Positions 36,391 to 43,938 are shown, counted from the first letter of the stretch. The stretch: DNA of 64,000 nt from Streptomyces sp. GSL17-111 (GCF_037911585.1 NZ_JBAJNS010000001.1:3528001-3592000), one strand, 5' to 3'. Translations and numbers: made by a program. Notes: generated by a model from the letters alone, not told the origin.

Positions 36391-36464
36391 CCTCTCTGTA
36401 CTTAACGTCACCACGGAACGGCCTTCCCCACGGGGAAGGACGCTCACCCCGGTGCGGCGGTCAC

Positions 36465-36503
36465 CGCGCGAGCGCAGCGAGCTGCCAAGGGTCGTGCGGC
36501 CGT
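36465..36503 (-). repeat. Long inverted repeat, right copy
   Basis: Reverse complement of 35385-35423 with one mismatch in 39 nt. Similarity decays quickly on both sides. Confidence 0.85.
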
Positions 36504-36596
36504 AGGCCGTTCCTTCTTGCCCCTCCCCGGCAATACGGGGGGCGTGCCTCTGGGATGTGCTGAGCGACCTGGTTTCGGGGTCTACTCAGAAGGCTC

Positions 36597-36683
36597 GCTA
36601 ACCGCTAACGCGCTGGTCATCTGCCGTTCTGGCCGCTAGCGGGGTCGCTAACGTTAGCGACGCCTGCCGCTAGTGTTAGCGGC
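36597..36683. repeat. CGCTAAC/GTTAGCG palindrome cluster
   Basis: TCGCTAACGTTAGCGA (36645-36660) is a perfect palindrome, CCGCTAGTGTTAGCGG (36668-36683) a near-perfect one and CCGCTAGCGG (36633-36642) a perfect one, with two further CGCTAAC copies at 36597 and 36603. It resembles the CTAG cluster upstream of int and lies near attR. Confidence 0.65.
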
Positions 36684-36733
36684 GCCGGAGGGGTGAGACT
36701 CCACCCCGCCACGGGCCCGATCCAGGCCGAGTC

Positions 36734-36754
36734 CTGGAACCTCGCTGGAACCTC
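36734..36754 (+). repeat. Arm-type repeat pair, right end
   Basis: CTGGAACCTC at 36734-36743 and 36745-36754, same motif, period and orientation as 28677-28697 at the other end. Confidence 0.6.
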
Positions 36755-36861
36755 CGAGGTCAACAAGCAACGACAGGCAACGACCACTAACCGCCGCCGC
36801 ACCACTGGTCAGTTGCGGTGCAGCCCCCATTGACCAGGCCCAAACTGCGGGCGGTCGAAAC

Positions 36862-36879
36862 CCAGGGCAAGAAGAAGTA
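36862..36879 (+). repeat. attR core of the integrative element
   Basis: Exact copy of the gpm-terminal 18-mer at 28599-28616. Here it is followed by A, giving a TAA stop in the displaced gpm tail, then directly by the terminator hairpin expected after gpm. Confidence 0.92.
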
Positions 36880-36891
36880 AGCGGCACTGAG

Positions 36892-36932
36892 CCGGCCCCC
36901 TGCCTGCGGGTTTCCCGCGGGGAGGGGGCCGG
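36892..36932 (+). terminator. Displaced gpm terminator
   Basis: CCGGCCCCCT (36892-36901) pairs with AGGGGGCCGG (36923-36932) around an inner CTGCGGG/CCGCGG stem. It starts 12 nt after the remnant gpm stop codon, which shows where gpm ended before the insertion. Confidence 0.75.
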
Positions 36933-37012
36933 TCGTCGTCTCGGGGTCGTTGCGGCCCGGCCGGGGGCCGTGCCGGGCCGCAACGGTGGCGGGTTGCTGT
37001 CGCCGGGTGGGC

Positions 37013-37375
37013 TCAGTGGTCGGTGTAGCTGAAGTCGCCCACGGTCCAGGCGCTGATGTCCTTGATCGCGACACGGTACATTCCGCCCGTCTCCGGGATC
37101 CCCACCGTGCCCTGGAGGATGCGGGCGACATGGAAGTGCAGGTGAGTGGGCGGTCCGCTCGGCGTGGGGGCCCCGAAGGCGGCGGAGAACTCGCTGAGGC
37201 GGGCTGAATCCGTCAGCACCTCCGACACCCTCTGCCTCCACACGGCTTCGGAAGCGAGTCGACCGGTGATGACAGCACCACCGGTGACCACGGTCAGGGA
37301 CATCTGGTTGCTCTGCCCGGACTCCACCAGGGCGGCGACGTCGACGAGCAATTCATCGGGCTTCGACACGAGCAC
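37013..37375 (-). CDS. Small hypothetical protein, GvpU-like
   Basis: 120 aa if read from GTG 37375 (GTG 37369 is an alternative; no well-placed ribosome site for either). The segment SLTVVTGGAVITGRLASEAV-WRQRVSEVL followed by THLHFHVARILQ resembles the pattern of GvpU-type gas-vesicle accessory proteins and relatives in actinobacteria, but the similarity is weak and no other gvp gene is present. No signal peptide or membrane span. It is the first chromosomal gene past the element and lies downstream of the XRE-cupin gene on the same strand, separated by 77 nt. Confidence 0.6.
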   Translation of the reverse strand: MLVSKPDELLVDVAALVESGQSNQMSLTVVTGGAVITGRLASEAVWRQRVSEVLTDSARLSEFSAAFGAPTPSGPPTHLHFHVARILQGTVGIPETGGMYRVAIKDISAWTVGDFSYTDH

Positions 37376-37452
37376 ATCATATTCGCCTGCCCTCCGGGGT
37401 CCCGAGCCCCGTGCCACGAAGTCCGGCGCGGCAGGACGGAGCCGGTGCCCCG

Positions 37453-38031
37453 TCAGCCCCGCCGGGTGCGGAGGTGGATGCGTTCGCCCTGCTTGCCGAA
37501 GAGGCTGAGGACCTCGACGCTCCCGCGTGCGGCGGCTCCGAACCAGTGGGGGATCCGGCAGTCGAACTCGGCGGCTTCCCCGGCTCCCATGACGAAGTCC
37601 TGGTCGCTCAGCTTCACGCGGAGTCGTCCTCGGAGCACGTACAGCCATTCGTAGCCGTCGTGAGTCCGCAGGTGCGGCTCGCTGTCGTGCGCCGGGATGG
37701 TCATCTTGTACGCGCGGGGTTCGCCCTGCTGGCGGGAGAGCGGGATCAGCACGCGGCCGTCCTTCCGGGTGGGCTGTTGGGGCACGCGCGGGTCGAGGAT
37801 CCGGGGTGCCGCGACGATCTCGTCGAGGGGGATGCCCAGTGCGGCGGTGATCGGCAGGAGGAGTTCGAGGCTCGGTTTGCGCTGCGCTGACTCCAGTCGG
37901 GACAGGGTGCTGGTCGAGATCCCGGTGGTGCGTGCGAGGTCGGCCAGGCTGACGCCCTTCTTCGCGCGGGCGCTGCGTAGCCGGGGAGCGATCTGCTCGA
38001 TCGCGGCACTGACGCTGGGTTGCTCGTCCAT
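37453..38031 (-). CDS. XRE-family regulator with cupin sensor domain
   Basis: 192 aa. HTH at about 14-70 (LRSARAKKGVSLADLARTTG, ISTSTLSRLESAQRKPSLEL), cupin barrel at about 110-190 (HDSEPHLRTHDGYEWLYVLR, FVMGAGEAAEFDCRIPHWFG). Such regulators sense small molecules and act on divergent genes. Here the flavoprotein-MFS operon is divergent across 91 bp, so it is the presumed target. Confidence 0.9.
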   Translation of the reverse strand: MDEQPSVSAAIEQIAPRLRSARAKKGVSLADLARTTGISTSTLSRLESAQRKPSLELLLPITAALGIPLDEIVAAPRILDPRVPQQPTRKDGRVLIPLSRQQGEPRAYKMTIPAHDSEPHLRTHDGYEWLYVLRGRLRVKLSDQDFVMGAGEAAEFDCRIPHWFGAAARGSVEVLSLFGKQGERIHLRTRRG

Positions 38032-38122
38032 GGGCGGCAGTCAAGCAGCGCGTCCCGGAACCGGCAACGAATGTTGTCGAAAGTGAAAAGCGCTGCCGAT
38101 CCTCTCGGTGGAGGTGATCCGC

Positions 38123-39136
38123 ATGGATGCAACACGGCGATCAACGACCGGGTCGCAGGCGGCGACACTGTGGGACGGCGTCATCATCGGTGGTGGGGCC
38201 GCCGGCCTGTCGGCCGGAGTGGTGCTCGCGAGGGCACGGTTCGCGACCCTGGTCGTGGACGGTGGCGAGCCCCGTAACGGGCCCGCCGACCACATGCACG
38301 GCTATCTGACCCGGGACGGCATGGCGCCGAAGGAGTTCGTCGCCGGGGGCCGGAGCGAGCTGGATCGCTACGGCGGGACGCTCGTGCGGGCGGGCGTGGT
38401 CGACGCCCGGCGGACGTCGGACGGCACGTTCGAGCTCCGGCTCGACGACGGCAGCGCCCTGCGGGCCCGGTCCGTGCTGGTGGCGACCGGGCTGACGGAC
38501 GAGCTCCCCGACGTCCCGGGACTCGCCGAGCGGTGGGCGTCCACGGTGCACCACTGTCCCCACTGCCACGGCTACGAGGTGCGGGGTCGCGACATCGCCG
38601 TGCTCGGCAACCCGGCGACGGCGACGACGTCGGCGGTGTCGGCGCATCTGGCCGCGCTGATGCGCCGCTACAGCTCCTCGGTGACGTTCTGCACCAACGG
38701 CATCGAGGTCGGCGCCGGCGAACGGCGGCGCCTCGCGGCGTACGGCGTACGGCTGGTCGACGCGCACGTCACTCGCGTCGCGACACCTGCCGGCTCTGCG
38801 GGCGGGGACGCCGTCGCGATCGAGCTCGACACCGGCGGGACCGTGCTGTGTGAGGCCGTCTTCGTGGCGCCTCGCCCGGTGCCGCACGACGCGATCCTGA
38901 CGAAGCTGGGTGCCGCCACGGACCCGGTGAGTGGGCTGGTCGTCGTCGACTCCCAGGGGGCCACGGACGTGCCCGGGCTCTGGGCGGCCGGGAACGTGGT
39001 CAACCCCCGAGCGCAGGTCGTCACCGCCGCGGGAGCGGGTTCGACGGCCGCCATCAGCATGAGCGGCCGGCTGCTCGACCAGGAGTTGTCCGCCGCCGTC
39101 GCACGTGCCGGGCTCGACGGCGGGGGCGTGCACTGA
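38123..39136 (+). CDS. Thioredoxin reductase-like FAD/NAD(P) oxidoreductase
   Basis: 337 aa from ATG 38123 behind GGAGGTGA. FAD site VIIGGGAAGLSAGVVLAR; DGGEPRNGPADHMHGYLTRDG is typical of the group that includes holomycin/gliotoxin-type disulfide oxidases and thioredoxin-like reductases. Redox pair HHCPHCHGYEV (CxxC) and the C-terminal FAD contact GLWAAGNVVNPRAQVVTAAG are present. It overlaps the MFS gene by one base. It could protect against or form disulfides in a small molecule exported by that transporter; that is inference. Confidence 0.88.
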   Translation: MDATRRSTTGSQAATLWDGVIIGGGAAGLSAGVVLARARFATLVVDGGEPRNGPADHMHGYLTRDGMAPKEFVAGGRSELDRYGGTLVRAGVVDARRTSDGTFELRLDDGSALRARSVLVATGLTDELPDVPGLAERWASTVHHCPHCHGYEVRGRDIAVLGNPATATTSAVSAHLAALMRRYSSSVTFCTNGIEVGAGERRRLAAYGVRLVDAHVTRVATPAGSAGGDAVAIELDTGGTVLCEAVFVAPRPVPHDAILTKLGAATDPVSGLVVVDSQGATDVPGLWAAGNVVNPRAQVVTAAGAGSTAAISMSGRLLDQELSAAVARAGLDGGGVH

Positions 39137-40374
39137 TGGTCGGCACGACGGCGGAGACGTCCCCGAGCGGTCGCTCCACGCGGTTGCCCGCAGGGGTGTA
39201 CCTGCTCGGCTTCAGCCTGTTCGCCATGGGCAGTGCGGAGTTCCTGTTGGCCGGTGTACTGCCGGCGGTCGCCGCCGACCTGGACGTCACGCTCTCCTCC
39301 GCCGGGTTCCTGATCACGGCGTTCGCGCTGGGGGTCGTGGTCGGTGGGCCACCGTTCGCCGTGCTCAGCCTGCGCTGGCCACGCCGTACCGCCCTGGTGG
39401 CGAGCCAGTGCGTCTTCGCCGTCAGCATCGCCGTCGGACAGCTGGGCACCTACGAGGTCCTGCTGGCCACGCGACTGGTCGCGGGCGTCGCCTACGCGGC
39501 CTTCTTCGCCGTCGCGGCGGTGACCGCGATCAGTCTGGTGACGCCGGACCGTAGGGCCCGCGCCTCCGGGGTCGTGGTGAGCGGGCTCAGTGTGGCCATG
39601 GTGGCCGGTGGTCCCGGAGGGACGCTGCTCAGCCACGTCACCGAGTGGCGCGACGGCTTCTGGGCCGTCGTCGCCCTCACGGTCGTGGGGATCGTCGGTT
39701 GCCTGCTCGGGCTACCCGCCGCCCACCCCGACTCCGCCGACTCCACGCGGCCCGGCTTGGCGCGGGAGTTGGCCACCCTGCGCCAACCGGGTCTGTGGGT
39801 CGTCTACGCGATCACGATCCTGACCACCGCGGCGTACATGATCACGTTCAACTTCCTGGCGGCCCTGCTCGAAGACGTCACCGGCATGCCCGAGGTGTGG
39901 ATCCCGGCGGTGCTCGCGGTCTTCGGGGCCGGCGCCTTCGTCGGCCTGACCCTCGGTGGCCGGGTCGCCGATCAGCGGCCGCACCTCGCCCTTCTGACGG
40001 GTGCGTCAGCGATCGTGATCCTGTCGGTGGTGATCGCCACCGCGATCAGGCACGCCTGGGTGATGGTGCCCACCGTCCTCCTGCTCGGTATCGCCGCTTT
40101 CGTGCTGAACCCCGCCGTCTTCGGACGCGTCTTCGCCCTCGCGGCCGACGCGCCCACCCTCGCCGGTGCCACCACCGTGTCGGCGTTCCAACTGGGAATC
40201 AGCATCACCCCCGCCCTCGCCGCCGCCGCCCTCACCCAGGGGGCGGCCCTCACCACCGTGTGCCTGGTCGGAGCCGCTCTCGCGGCGGCCGCCGTACCCC
40301 TCATCCTGCTCGACCGGTCACGCGACGCCACGGCCCGGAGCAGGCCGGTGGGGACCGTCGCGCGGCGGCGGTGA
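39136..40374 (+). CDS. MFS exporter (DHA1 / AraJ-like)
   Basis: 412 aa, about twelve membrane spans. N-terminal FSLFAMGSAEFLLAGVLPAV-AADLDVTLSSAGFLITAFAL is the DHA1 drug-exporter signature, and motif C-like GGPGGTLLSHVTEWR sits near span five. Start ATG shares its first base with the stop of the flavoprotein gene. Likely exports a small toxic molecule or sugar; substrate unknown. Confidence 0.88.
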   Translation: MVGTTAETSPSGRSTRLPAGVYLLGFSLFAMGSAEFLLAGVLPAVAADLDVTLSSAGFLITAFALGVVVGGPPFAVLSLRWPRRTALVASQCVFAVSIAVGQLGTYEVLLATRLVAGVAYAAFFAVAAVTAISLVTPDRRARASGVVVSGLSVAMVAGGPGGTLLSHVTEWRDGFWAVVALTVVGIVGCLLGLPAAHPDSADSTRPGLARELATLRQPGLWVVYAITILTTAAYMITFNFLAALLEDVTGMPEVWIPAVLAVFGAGAFVGLTLGGRVADQRPHLALLTGASAIVILSVVIATAIRHAWVMVPTVLLLGIAAFVLNPAVFGRVFALAADAPTLAGATTVSAFQLGISITPALAAAALTQGAALTTVCLVGAALAAAAVPLILLDRSRDATARSRPVGTVARRR

Positions 40375-40383
40375 GCGTGCAGG

Positions 40384-40427
40384 ACGGCGGTGCCCCCGGC
40401 CGGGTGTTCGACCGGGGGCACCGCCGT
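40384..40427. terminator. Bidirectional terminator
   Basis: Perfect 16-bp arms (ACGGCGGTGCCCCCGG at 40384-40399 and its complement at 40412-40427), 12-nt loop. It separates the MFS gene from the convergent Cys-rich peptide gene and can serve both. Confidence 0.8.
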
Positions 40428-40438
40428 ACTCGTCGGGG

Positions 40439-40549
40439 CTAGCCGCAGCCGCCGCCGCAGTTGCAGGGTCCGCCGCCCTGGCAGCCGCACTGGCAGCCGG
40501 GGCCGCAGCCGCAGTTCCGTTCGGGTTCCGGGGTCTGCGCGTTCCGCAC
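40439..40549 (-). CDS. 36-aa cysteine-rich peptide, metallothionein-like
   Basis: Read from GTG 40549, 5 nt after GGAGGA. Twelve polar residues (MRNAQTPEPERN) precede a glycine-rich tail with eight cysteines, at 13, 15, 19, 21, 23, 29, 31 and 35, in the patterns CGC, CQCGC and CNC. CxC spacing like this binds Zn(II), Cu(I) or Cd(II) in metallothioneins. No leader peptide, transporter or modification enzyme lies beside it, so a RiPP is less likely. It has its own terminator. An overlapping frame with ATG at 40554 encodes only an Ala-rich text, and the ribosome site is better placed for the GTG. Confidence 0.72.
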   Translation of the reverse strand: MRNAQTPEPERNCGCGPGCQCGCQGGGPCNCGGGCG

Positions 40550-40639
40550 GGCATTCCTCCTTGAAGCTGGGCTGAGCATCAGCCCTCCCAGGGAACCGCG
40601 ACGTCGGCGGGCGCATCAACGGCGCGTGGGGGCACGCGC

Positions 40640-41335
40640 TCAGTCGGCGGCGGGCTCCTCGGCGGCCGCGATGACGGCGGCCGGGTCGATCTCGTCCGCG
40701 TAGTCGCCCGTGACGAGGTAGACGACGCGGCGGGCGACGGAGACGGCGTGGTCGGCGAAGCGCTCGTAGTAGCGGCCGAGCAGCGTCACGTCGACGGCGG
40801 TCTCGATGCCGTGCTTCCAGCGGTCGTCCATGAGGTGCTGGAAGAGGGTGCGGTGCAGGTCGTCGATCTTGTCGTCGTCGGCCTCCAGCTGGAGGGCCAG
40901 GTCGACGTCCTTGGTGATGATGACCTCGGCGGCCTTGGCCATGAGCCGCTGGGCGAGCTGGCCCATCTCCAGGATGGTCGCGTGCAGGTCGCGCGGGACG
41001 GCGGAGTCGGGGAAGCGCAGGCGTGCGACCTTCGCGACGTGCTGGGCCAGGTCGCCGGAGCGCTCCAGGTCGGCGCTCATGCGCAGCGAGGTGACGACGA
41101 TGCGCAGGTCGGTGGCGACGGGCTGCTGGCGGGCGAGGAGCTGGATCGCCTTCGTCTCCAGGTCGCGCTGGAGCTCGTCGACCTTGTCGTCGTTGGCGAT
41201 CACGCTCTCGGCGAGCTTGAGGTCCGCGTCGAGCATGGCCGTCGTGGCGCGGCCGATCGCGGAACCGACGAGCCGGGCCATCTCGACCAGGCTGTCGCCG
41301 ATCGCATCCAGCTCCTCGTGGTAGGCGTCCCGCAT
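40640..41335 (-). CDS. phoU: Phosphate signalling complex protein PhoU
   Basis: 231 aa, ATG 41335 behind GAAGGA. Two PhoU three-helix repeats with the metal-binding acidic motifs: DLRIVVTSLRMSADLERSGD in the first and ETAVDVTLLGRYYERFADHA in the second. PhoU couples phosphate transport to the PhoR kinase. It is divergent from phoR-phoP across a region with PHO boxes, the usual Streptomyces arrangement. Confidence 0.96.
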   Translation of the reverse strand: MRDAYHEELDAIGDSLVEMARLVGSAIGRATTAMLDADLKLAESVIANDDKVDELQRDLETKAIQLLARQQPVATDLRIVVTSLRMSADLERSGDLAQHVAKVARLRFPDSAVPRDLHATILEMGQLAQRLMAKAAEVIITKDVDLALQLEADDDKIDDLHRTLFQHLMDDRWKHGIETAVDVTLLGRYYERFADHAVSVARRVVYLVTGDYADEIDPAAVIAAAEEPAAD

Positions 41336-41442
41336 GGTGGTCCTTCCCTCGCTTCTGGCCAAAAAGTGCCGCGTCCGGACCCGCGGCGGGCCGGGTGTTC
41401 TACGCTCCCACGCTGGGGCGGCAAGGCGTCCGCAGTGGCCCT

Positions 41443-41475
41443 GCCAAGTGAACCACTCCGGACGCGCGGGTGAAC
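41443..41475 (-). promoter_or_regulatory. PHO box 1
   Basis: Read on the minus strand, GTTCACCCGCG and GTTCACTTGGC are two 11-nt PhoP units separated by exactly one degenerate unit (22-bp period). They lie 108-140 bp upstream of phoU. Confidence 0.8.
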
Positions 41476-41575
41476 TCTGGGCGTCGGCGGCGCCGGGGGC
41501 CGTGCGGGCGGCCTCCGGGACGTCCGGCCGAGGGGCGGAGTGGACGCTCGTGCCGGTTCGCGGCATATGTTCCCC

Positions 41576-41608
41576 ACCCAGTGAACCACCGTGGTCGTGG
41601 CGGTGAAC
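41576..41608 (-). promoter_or_regulatory. PHO box 2
   Basis: Minus-strand GTTCACCGCCA and GTTCACTGGGT, again on a 22-bp period, 73-105 bp upstream of phoR. Together with box 1 it indicates PhoP control of both divergent units. Confidence 0.8.
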
Positions 41609-41680
41609 TCTGGGGGACGAGTGTTCGAGCCGACCCGGCAGGTCTGGGAGGGGCTCGCTCGACGCGCTTAATCTGAAGCC

Positions 41681-43123
41681 ATGGACGTGAACGCGGCGAT
41701 CGCCGCAGTGGCCGCGATCGCCGGTGTGTGCACCGGCGCCGTCGCCGTCCTCGCGTTCCGCTGGAGCGAGCGGGAGCAGAGTCGGCCCACGCGGTCCTCC
41801 CTGCACACGGAGCCGGTGCTGCCGCCGGGCGTCGACACGGTGCTGTCGGTGCTGCGGTCCTCGGCCGTCGTGCTGGACGAGGGCGACGCCGTCGTGAAGG
41901 CCAGCTCGGCCGCGTACGCGCTCGGCCTCGTGCGCGGCGGGCGGCTGGCCGTGGACCCGATGCTGCAGATGGCCCGGGAGACCCGGCGGGACGGCGAGAT
42001 ACGGCAGGTCGAGCTGGACCTGGCCCGCAGAGGCAGGGGGGACGCCCTGGCGGTCTCCGCCCGCGTCGCCCCCCTCGGCTCCCGGCTGGTGCTGCTGCTG
42101 GTGGAGGACCTGACGGAGTCGCGTCGCATCGAGGCGATCCGCCGCGACTTCGTGGCGAACGTCAGCCACGAGCTGAAGACGCCCGTGGGCGCGCTGTCGC
42201 TGCTGTCGGAAGCCGTGATGGACGCGAGCGACGACCCGGAGGCCGTCGAGCGCTTCGCGGGGCGGATGCAGAAGGAGGCCACGCGCCTGACGAACCTCGT
42301 CCAGGAGCTGATCGACCTCTCGCGGGTGCAGAACGACGACCCGCTGGAGGACTCGGAGCCGGTCGCCGTCGAGGGCCTGATCGAGGAGGCCATCGACCGC
42401 AGCCGACAGGGCGCGGCGGCCAAGCAGATCACGATGGCGACGGCCGGTGCGGAGCACCTGTACGTCTTCGGACACCGCGGGCAGCTCGCGGCGGCGCTGG
42501 GGAACCTCGTCGAGAACGCCGTGAACTACTCCCCGCCCCGGACCCGCGTCGGCATCGCCGCACGCCGGGTCGCCGTGCCCGGGGGCGACATGATCGAGAT
42601 CGCCGTCACCGACCAGGGCATCGGCATCTCCGAGCGGGACCGGGACCGCATCTTCGAGCGCTTCTACCGCGTCGACCCGGCCCGCTCCCGGGCGACCGGC
42701 GGGACGGGTCTGGGCCTGGCCATCGTCAAGCACGTGGCGGCCTCGCACGGCGGCGAGGTCACCGTGTGGAGCGCCGAGGGCCAGGGCTCCACGTTCACCC
42801 TGCGACTTCCCGAGGCCGGACAGGCCCGGGAGCGGGCCGAGGAGAGCCGCCGCAGCCGTACCCGGCTCAGCGGAGCGCTCCAGGAGCCCGGGGACTACCA
42901 CGGTCCCGAGGGCGAGGAGGCCGGCGAGCCGGTCGACCCCGTCGAACCCGTGGGCCCGGTCAAGCCCGTCAGCCCGATGGACGGGCCCGGCGGCGGAGCG
43001 GCCCTGCCGCGCACCCGCTCCCGGCGCGCCCGCCACACCGACGGTGCGGAAGGCACCGTCAAGGGACGGCCCTACGAGACCTACACCCAAGATCAACTCT
43101 CAGCCCCGGAGGTCCTCCCGTGA
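41681..43123 (+). CDS. phoR: Phosphate-sensing histidine kinase PhoR
   Basis: 480 aa. One N-terminal membrane span (about 5-26), a PAS-like segment (about 55-150), H-box RRDFVANVSHELKTPVGALS with His about 163, N-box LGNLVENAVNYS, G1/F/G2 boxes VTDQGIGISERDRDRIFERF and GGTGLGLAIVKHV. The last 100 residues are a Pro/Glu-rich tail. PhoR phosphorylates PhoP under phosphate limitation. Its stop overlaps the phoP start. Confidence 0.96.
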   Translation: MDVNAAIAAVAAIAGVCTGAVAVLAFRWSEREQSRPTRSSLHTEPVLPPGVDTVLSVLRSSAVVLDEGDAVVKASSAAYALGLVRGGRLAVDPMLQMARETRRDGEIRQVELDLARRGRGDALAVSARVAPLGSRLVLLLVEDLTESRRIEAIRRDFVANVSHELKTPVGALSLLSEAVMDASDDPEAVERFAGRMQKEATRLTNLVQELIDLSRVQNDDPLEDSEPVAVEGLIEEAIDRSRQGAAAKQITMATAGAEHLYVFGHRGQLAAALGNLVENAVNYSPPRTRVGIAARRVAVPGGDMIEIAVTDQGIGISERDRDRIFERFYRVDPARSRATGGTGLGLAIVKHVAASHGGEVTVWSAEGQGSTFTLRLPEAGQARERAEESRRSRTRLSGALQEPGDYHGPEGEEAGEPVDPVEPVGPVKPVSPMDGPGGGAALPRTRSRRARHTDGAEGTVKGRPYETYTQDQLSAPEVLP

Positions 43124-43803
43124 CCCGAGTGCTCGTCGTCGAGGACGAGGAATCGTTCAGCGACGCGTTGTCGTACATGCTCCGCAAGGAGGGCTTCGAG
43201 GTCGCCGTCGCGACCACCGGGCCCGACGGCCTCGACGAGTTCGAGCGCAACGGCGCCGACCTCGTCCTGCTGGACCTCATGCTGCCGGGCCTGCCCGGCA
43301 CCGAGGTCTGCCGTCAGCTGCGCAGCGTGAGCAACGTGCCCGTCATCATGGTCACGGCCAAGGACAGCGAGATCGACAAGGTCGTCGGTCTGGAGATAGG
43401 AGCCGACGACTACGTCACGAAGCCCTTCTCCTCGCGGGAGCTGGTCGCCCGCATCCGCGCGGTGCTGCGCCGACGCGGGGACGGCCCGGAGGAGGCCGCC
43501 CCGGCGGCCCTGGAGGCCGGGCCGGTCCGGATGGACGTCGACCGGCACGTGGTGACCGTCTCCGGCGGCAAGGTCGACCTGCCGCTGAAGGAGTTCGACC
43601 TGCTGGAGATGCTGCTGCGCAACGCGGGCCGGGTGCTGACGCGGATGCAGCTCATCGACCGCGTCTGGGGCGCGGACTACGTCGGTGACACCAAGACGCT
43701 CGACGTCCACGTCAAGCGGCTGCGCGCCAAGATCGAGCCGGACCCGGGCGCGCCGCGCTACCTGGTGACGGTGCGCGGTCTGGGCTACAAGTTCGAGCCC
43801 TGA
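43120..43803 (+). CDS. phoP: Phosphate response regulator PhoP
   Basis: 227 aa from GTG 43120, overlapping phoR by 4 nt and preceded by GGAGG. Receiver domain with phospho-acceptor D52 (VLLDLMLPGLPG), conserved Thr and Lys (VTAKDS, DDYVTKPF). The C-terminal winged helix is of OmpR/PhoB type (LPLKEFDLLEMLLRNAGRVL-TRMQLIDRVWG, VHVKRLRAKIEPDP, TVRGLGYKF). Binds PHO boxes such as those at 41443 and 41576. Confidence 0.97.
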   Translation: MTRVLVVEDEESFSDALSYMLRKEGFEVAVATTGPDGLDEFERNGADLVLLDLMLPGLPGTEVCRQLRSVSNVPVIMVTAKDSEIDKVVGLEIGADDYVTKPFSSRELVARIRAVLRRRGDGPEEAAPAALEAGPVRMDVDRHVVTVSGGKVDLPLKEFDLLEMLLRNAGRVLTRMQLIDRVWGADYVGDTKTLDVHVKRLRAKIEPDPGAPRYLVTVRGLGYKFEP

Positions 43804-43837
43804 GGCGCCTGCGCCCGGGCGTGAGCGCGCGGGCCAC

Positions 43838-43894
43838 GACGAGAGCGGGCCCCGGCCGGATGATCCGATCATCCGGCCGGGGCCCGCTCTCGTC
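43838..43894 (+). terminator. Strong terminator after phoP
   Basis: Perfect 27-bp arms (43838-43864, 43868-43894; GACGAGAGCGGGCCCCGGCC is the outer part) with a 3-nt loop. It also faces the convergent lipoprotein gene. Confidence 0.9.
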
Positions 43895-43938
43895 AGGGCC
43901 CGCGCCGTGTGGCAGCCGAGTGGCTCAGGCGCCCGGGC

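Larger units (their letters stand above)
35330..36861. other. Non-coding, repeat-dense right arm of the element
   Basis: About 1.5 kb without a convincing gene: open frames here have no homology, biased Arg/Gly/Pro content and no ribosome sites. It contains in order a long inverted repeat, a terminator, an 18-bp palindrome, GGGTAC repeats, iteron cluster B, a 19-bp-arm hairpin, CTCCCTG direct repeats, the second inverted-repeat copy, CGCTAAC palindromes and the right arm sites. This is the layout of a replication origin and recombination control region. Confidence 0.65.
28599..36879. mobile_element. Integrative element of about 8.26 kb inserted in the gpm 3' end
   Basis: Bounded by the 18-bp att repeats. 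Gene order on the minus strand: integrase, excisionase, P-loop ATPase, HNH nuclease, sigma-like protein; on the plus strand: GntR regulator, GNAT protein. Roughly 1.5 kb at the right end is non-coding and packed with repeats. Base composition and codon use in the integrase and GntR genes look less GC-rich than the chromosomal neighbours. It lacks an FtsK/TraB-like translocase, so it is not a standard conjugative AICE, and no capsid, terminase or portal gene was seen. A self-replicating satellite-like or mobilisable element is the best description. Confidence 0.88.
41336..41680. other. phoU-phoR divergent regulatory region
   Basis: 345 bp without genes. It holds the two PHO boxes; the remaining sequence shows no terminator, repeat or open frame of note. 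Confidence 0.7.

Noticed and set aside
28599..36879. Element considered as a conjugative AICE
   Set aside because: No FtsK/TraB-like translocase or spread genes; also no capsid, portal or terminase for a prophage.
40318..40554. 78-aa Ala-rich frame overlapping the Cys-rich peptide
   Set aside because: It runs into the MFS gene and terminator; the GGAGGA spacing favours GTG 40549 in the Cys-rich frame.
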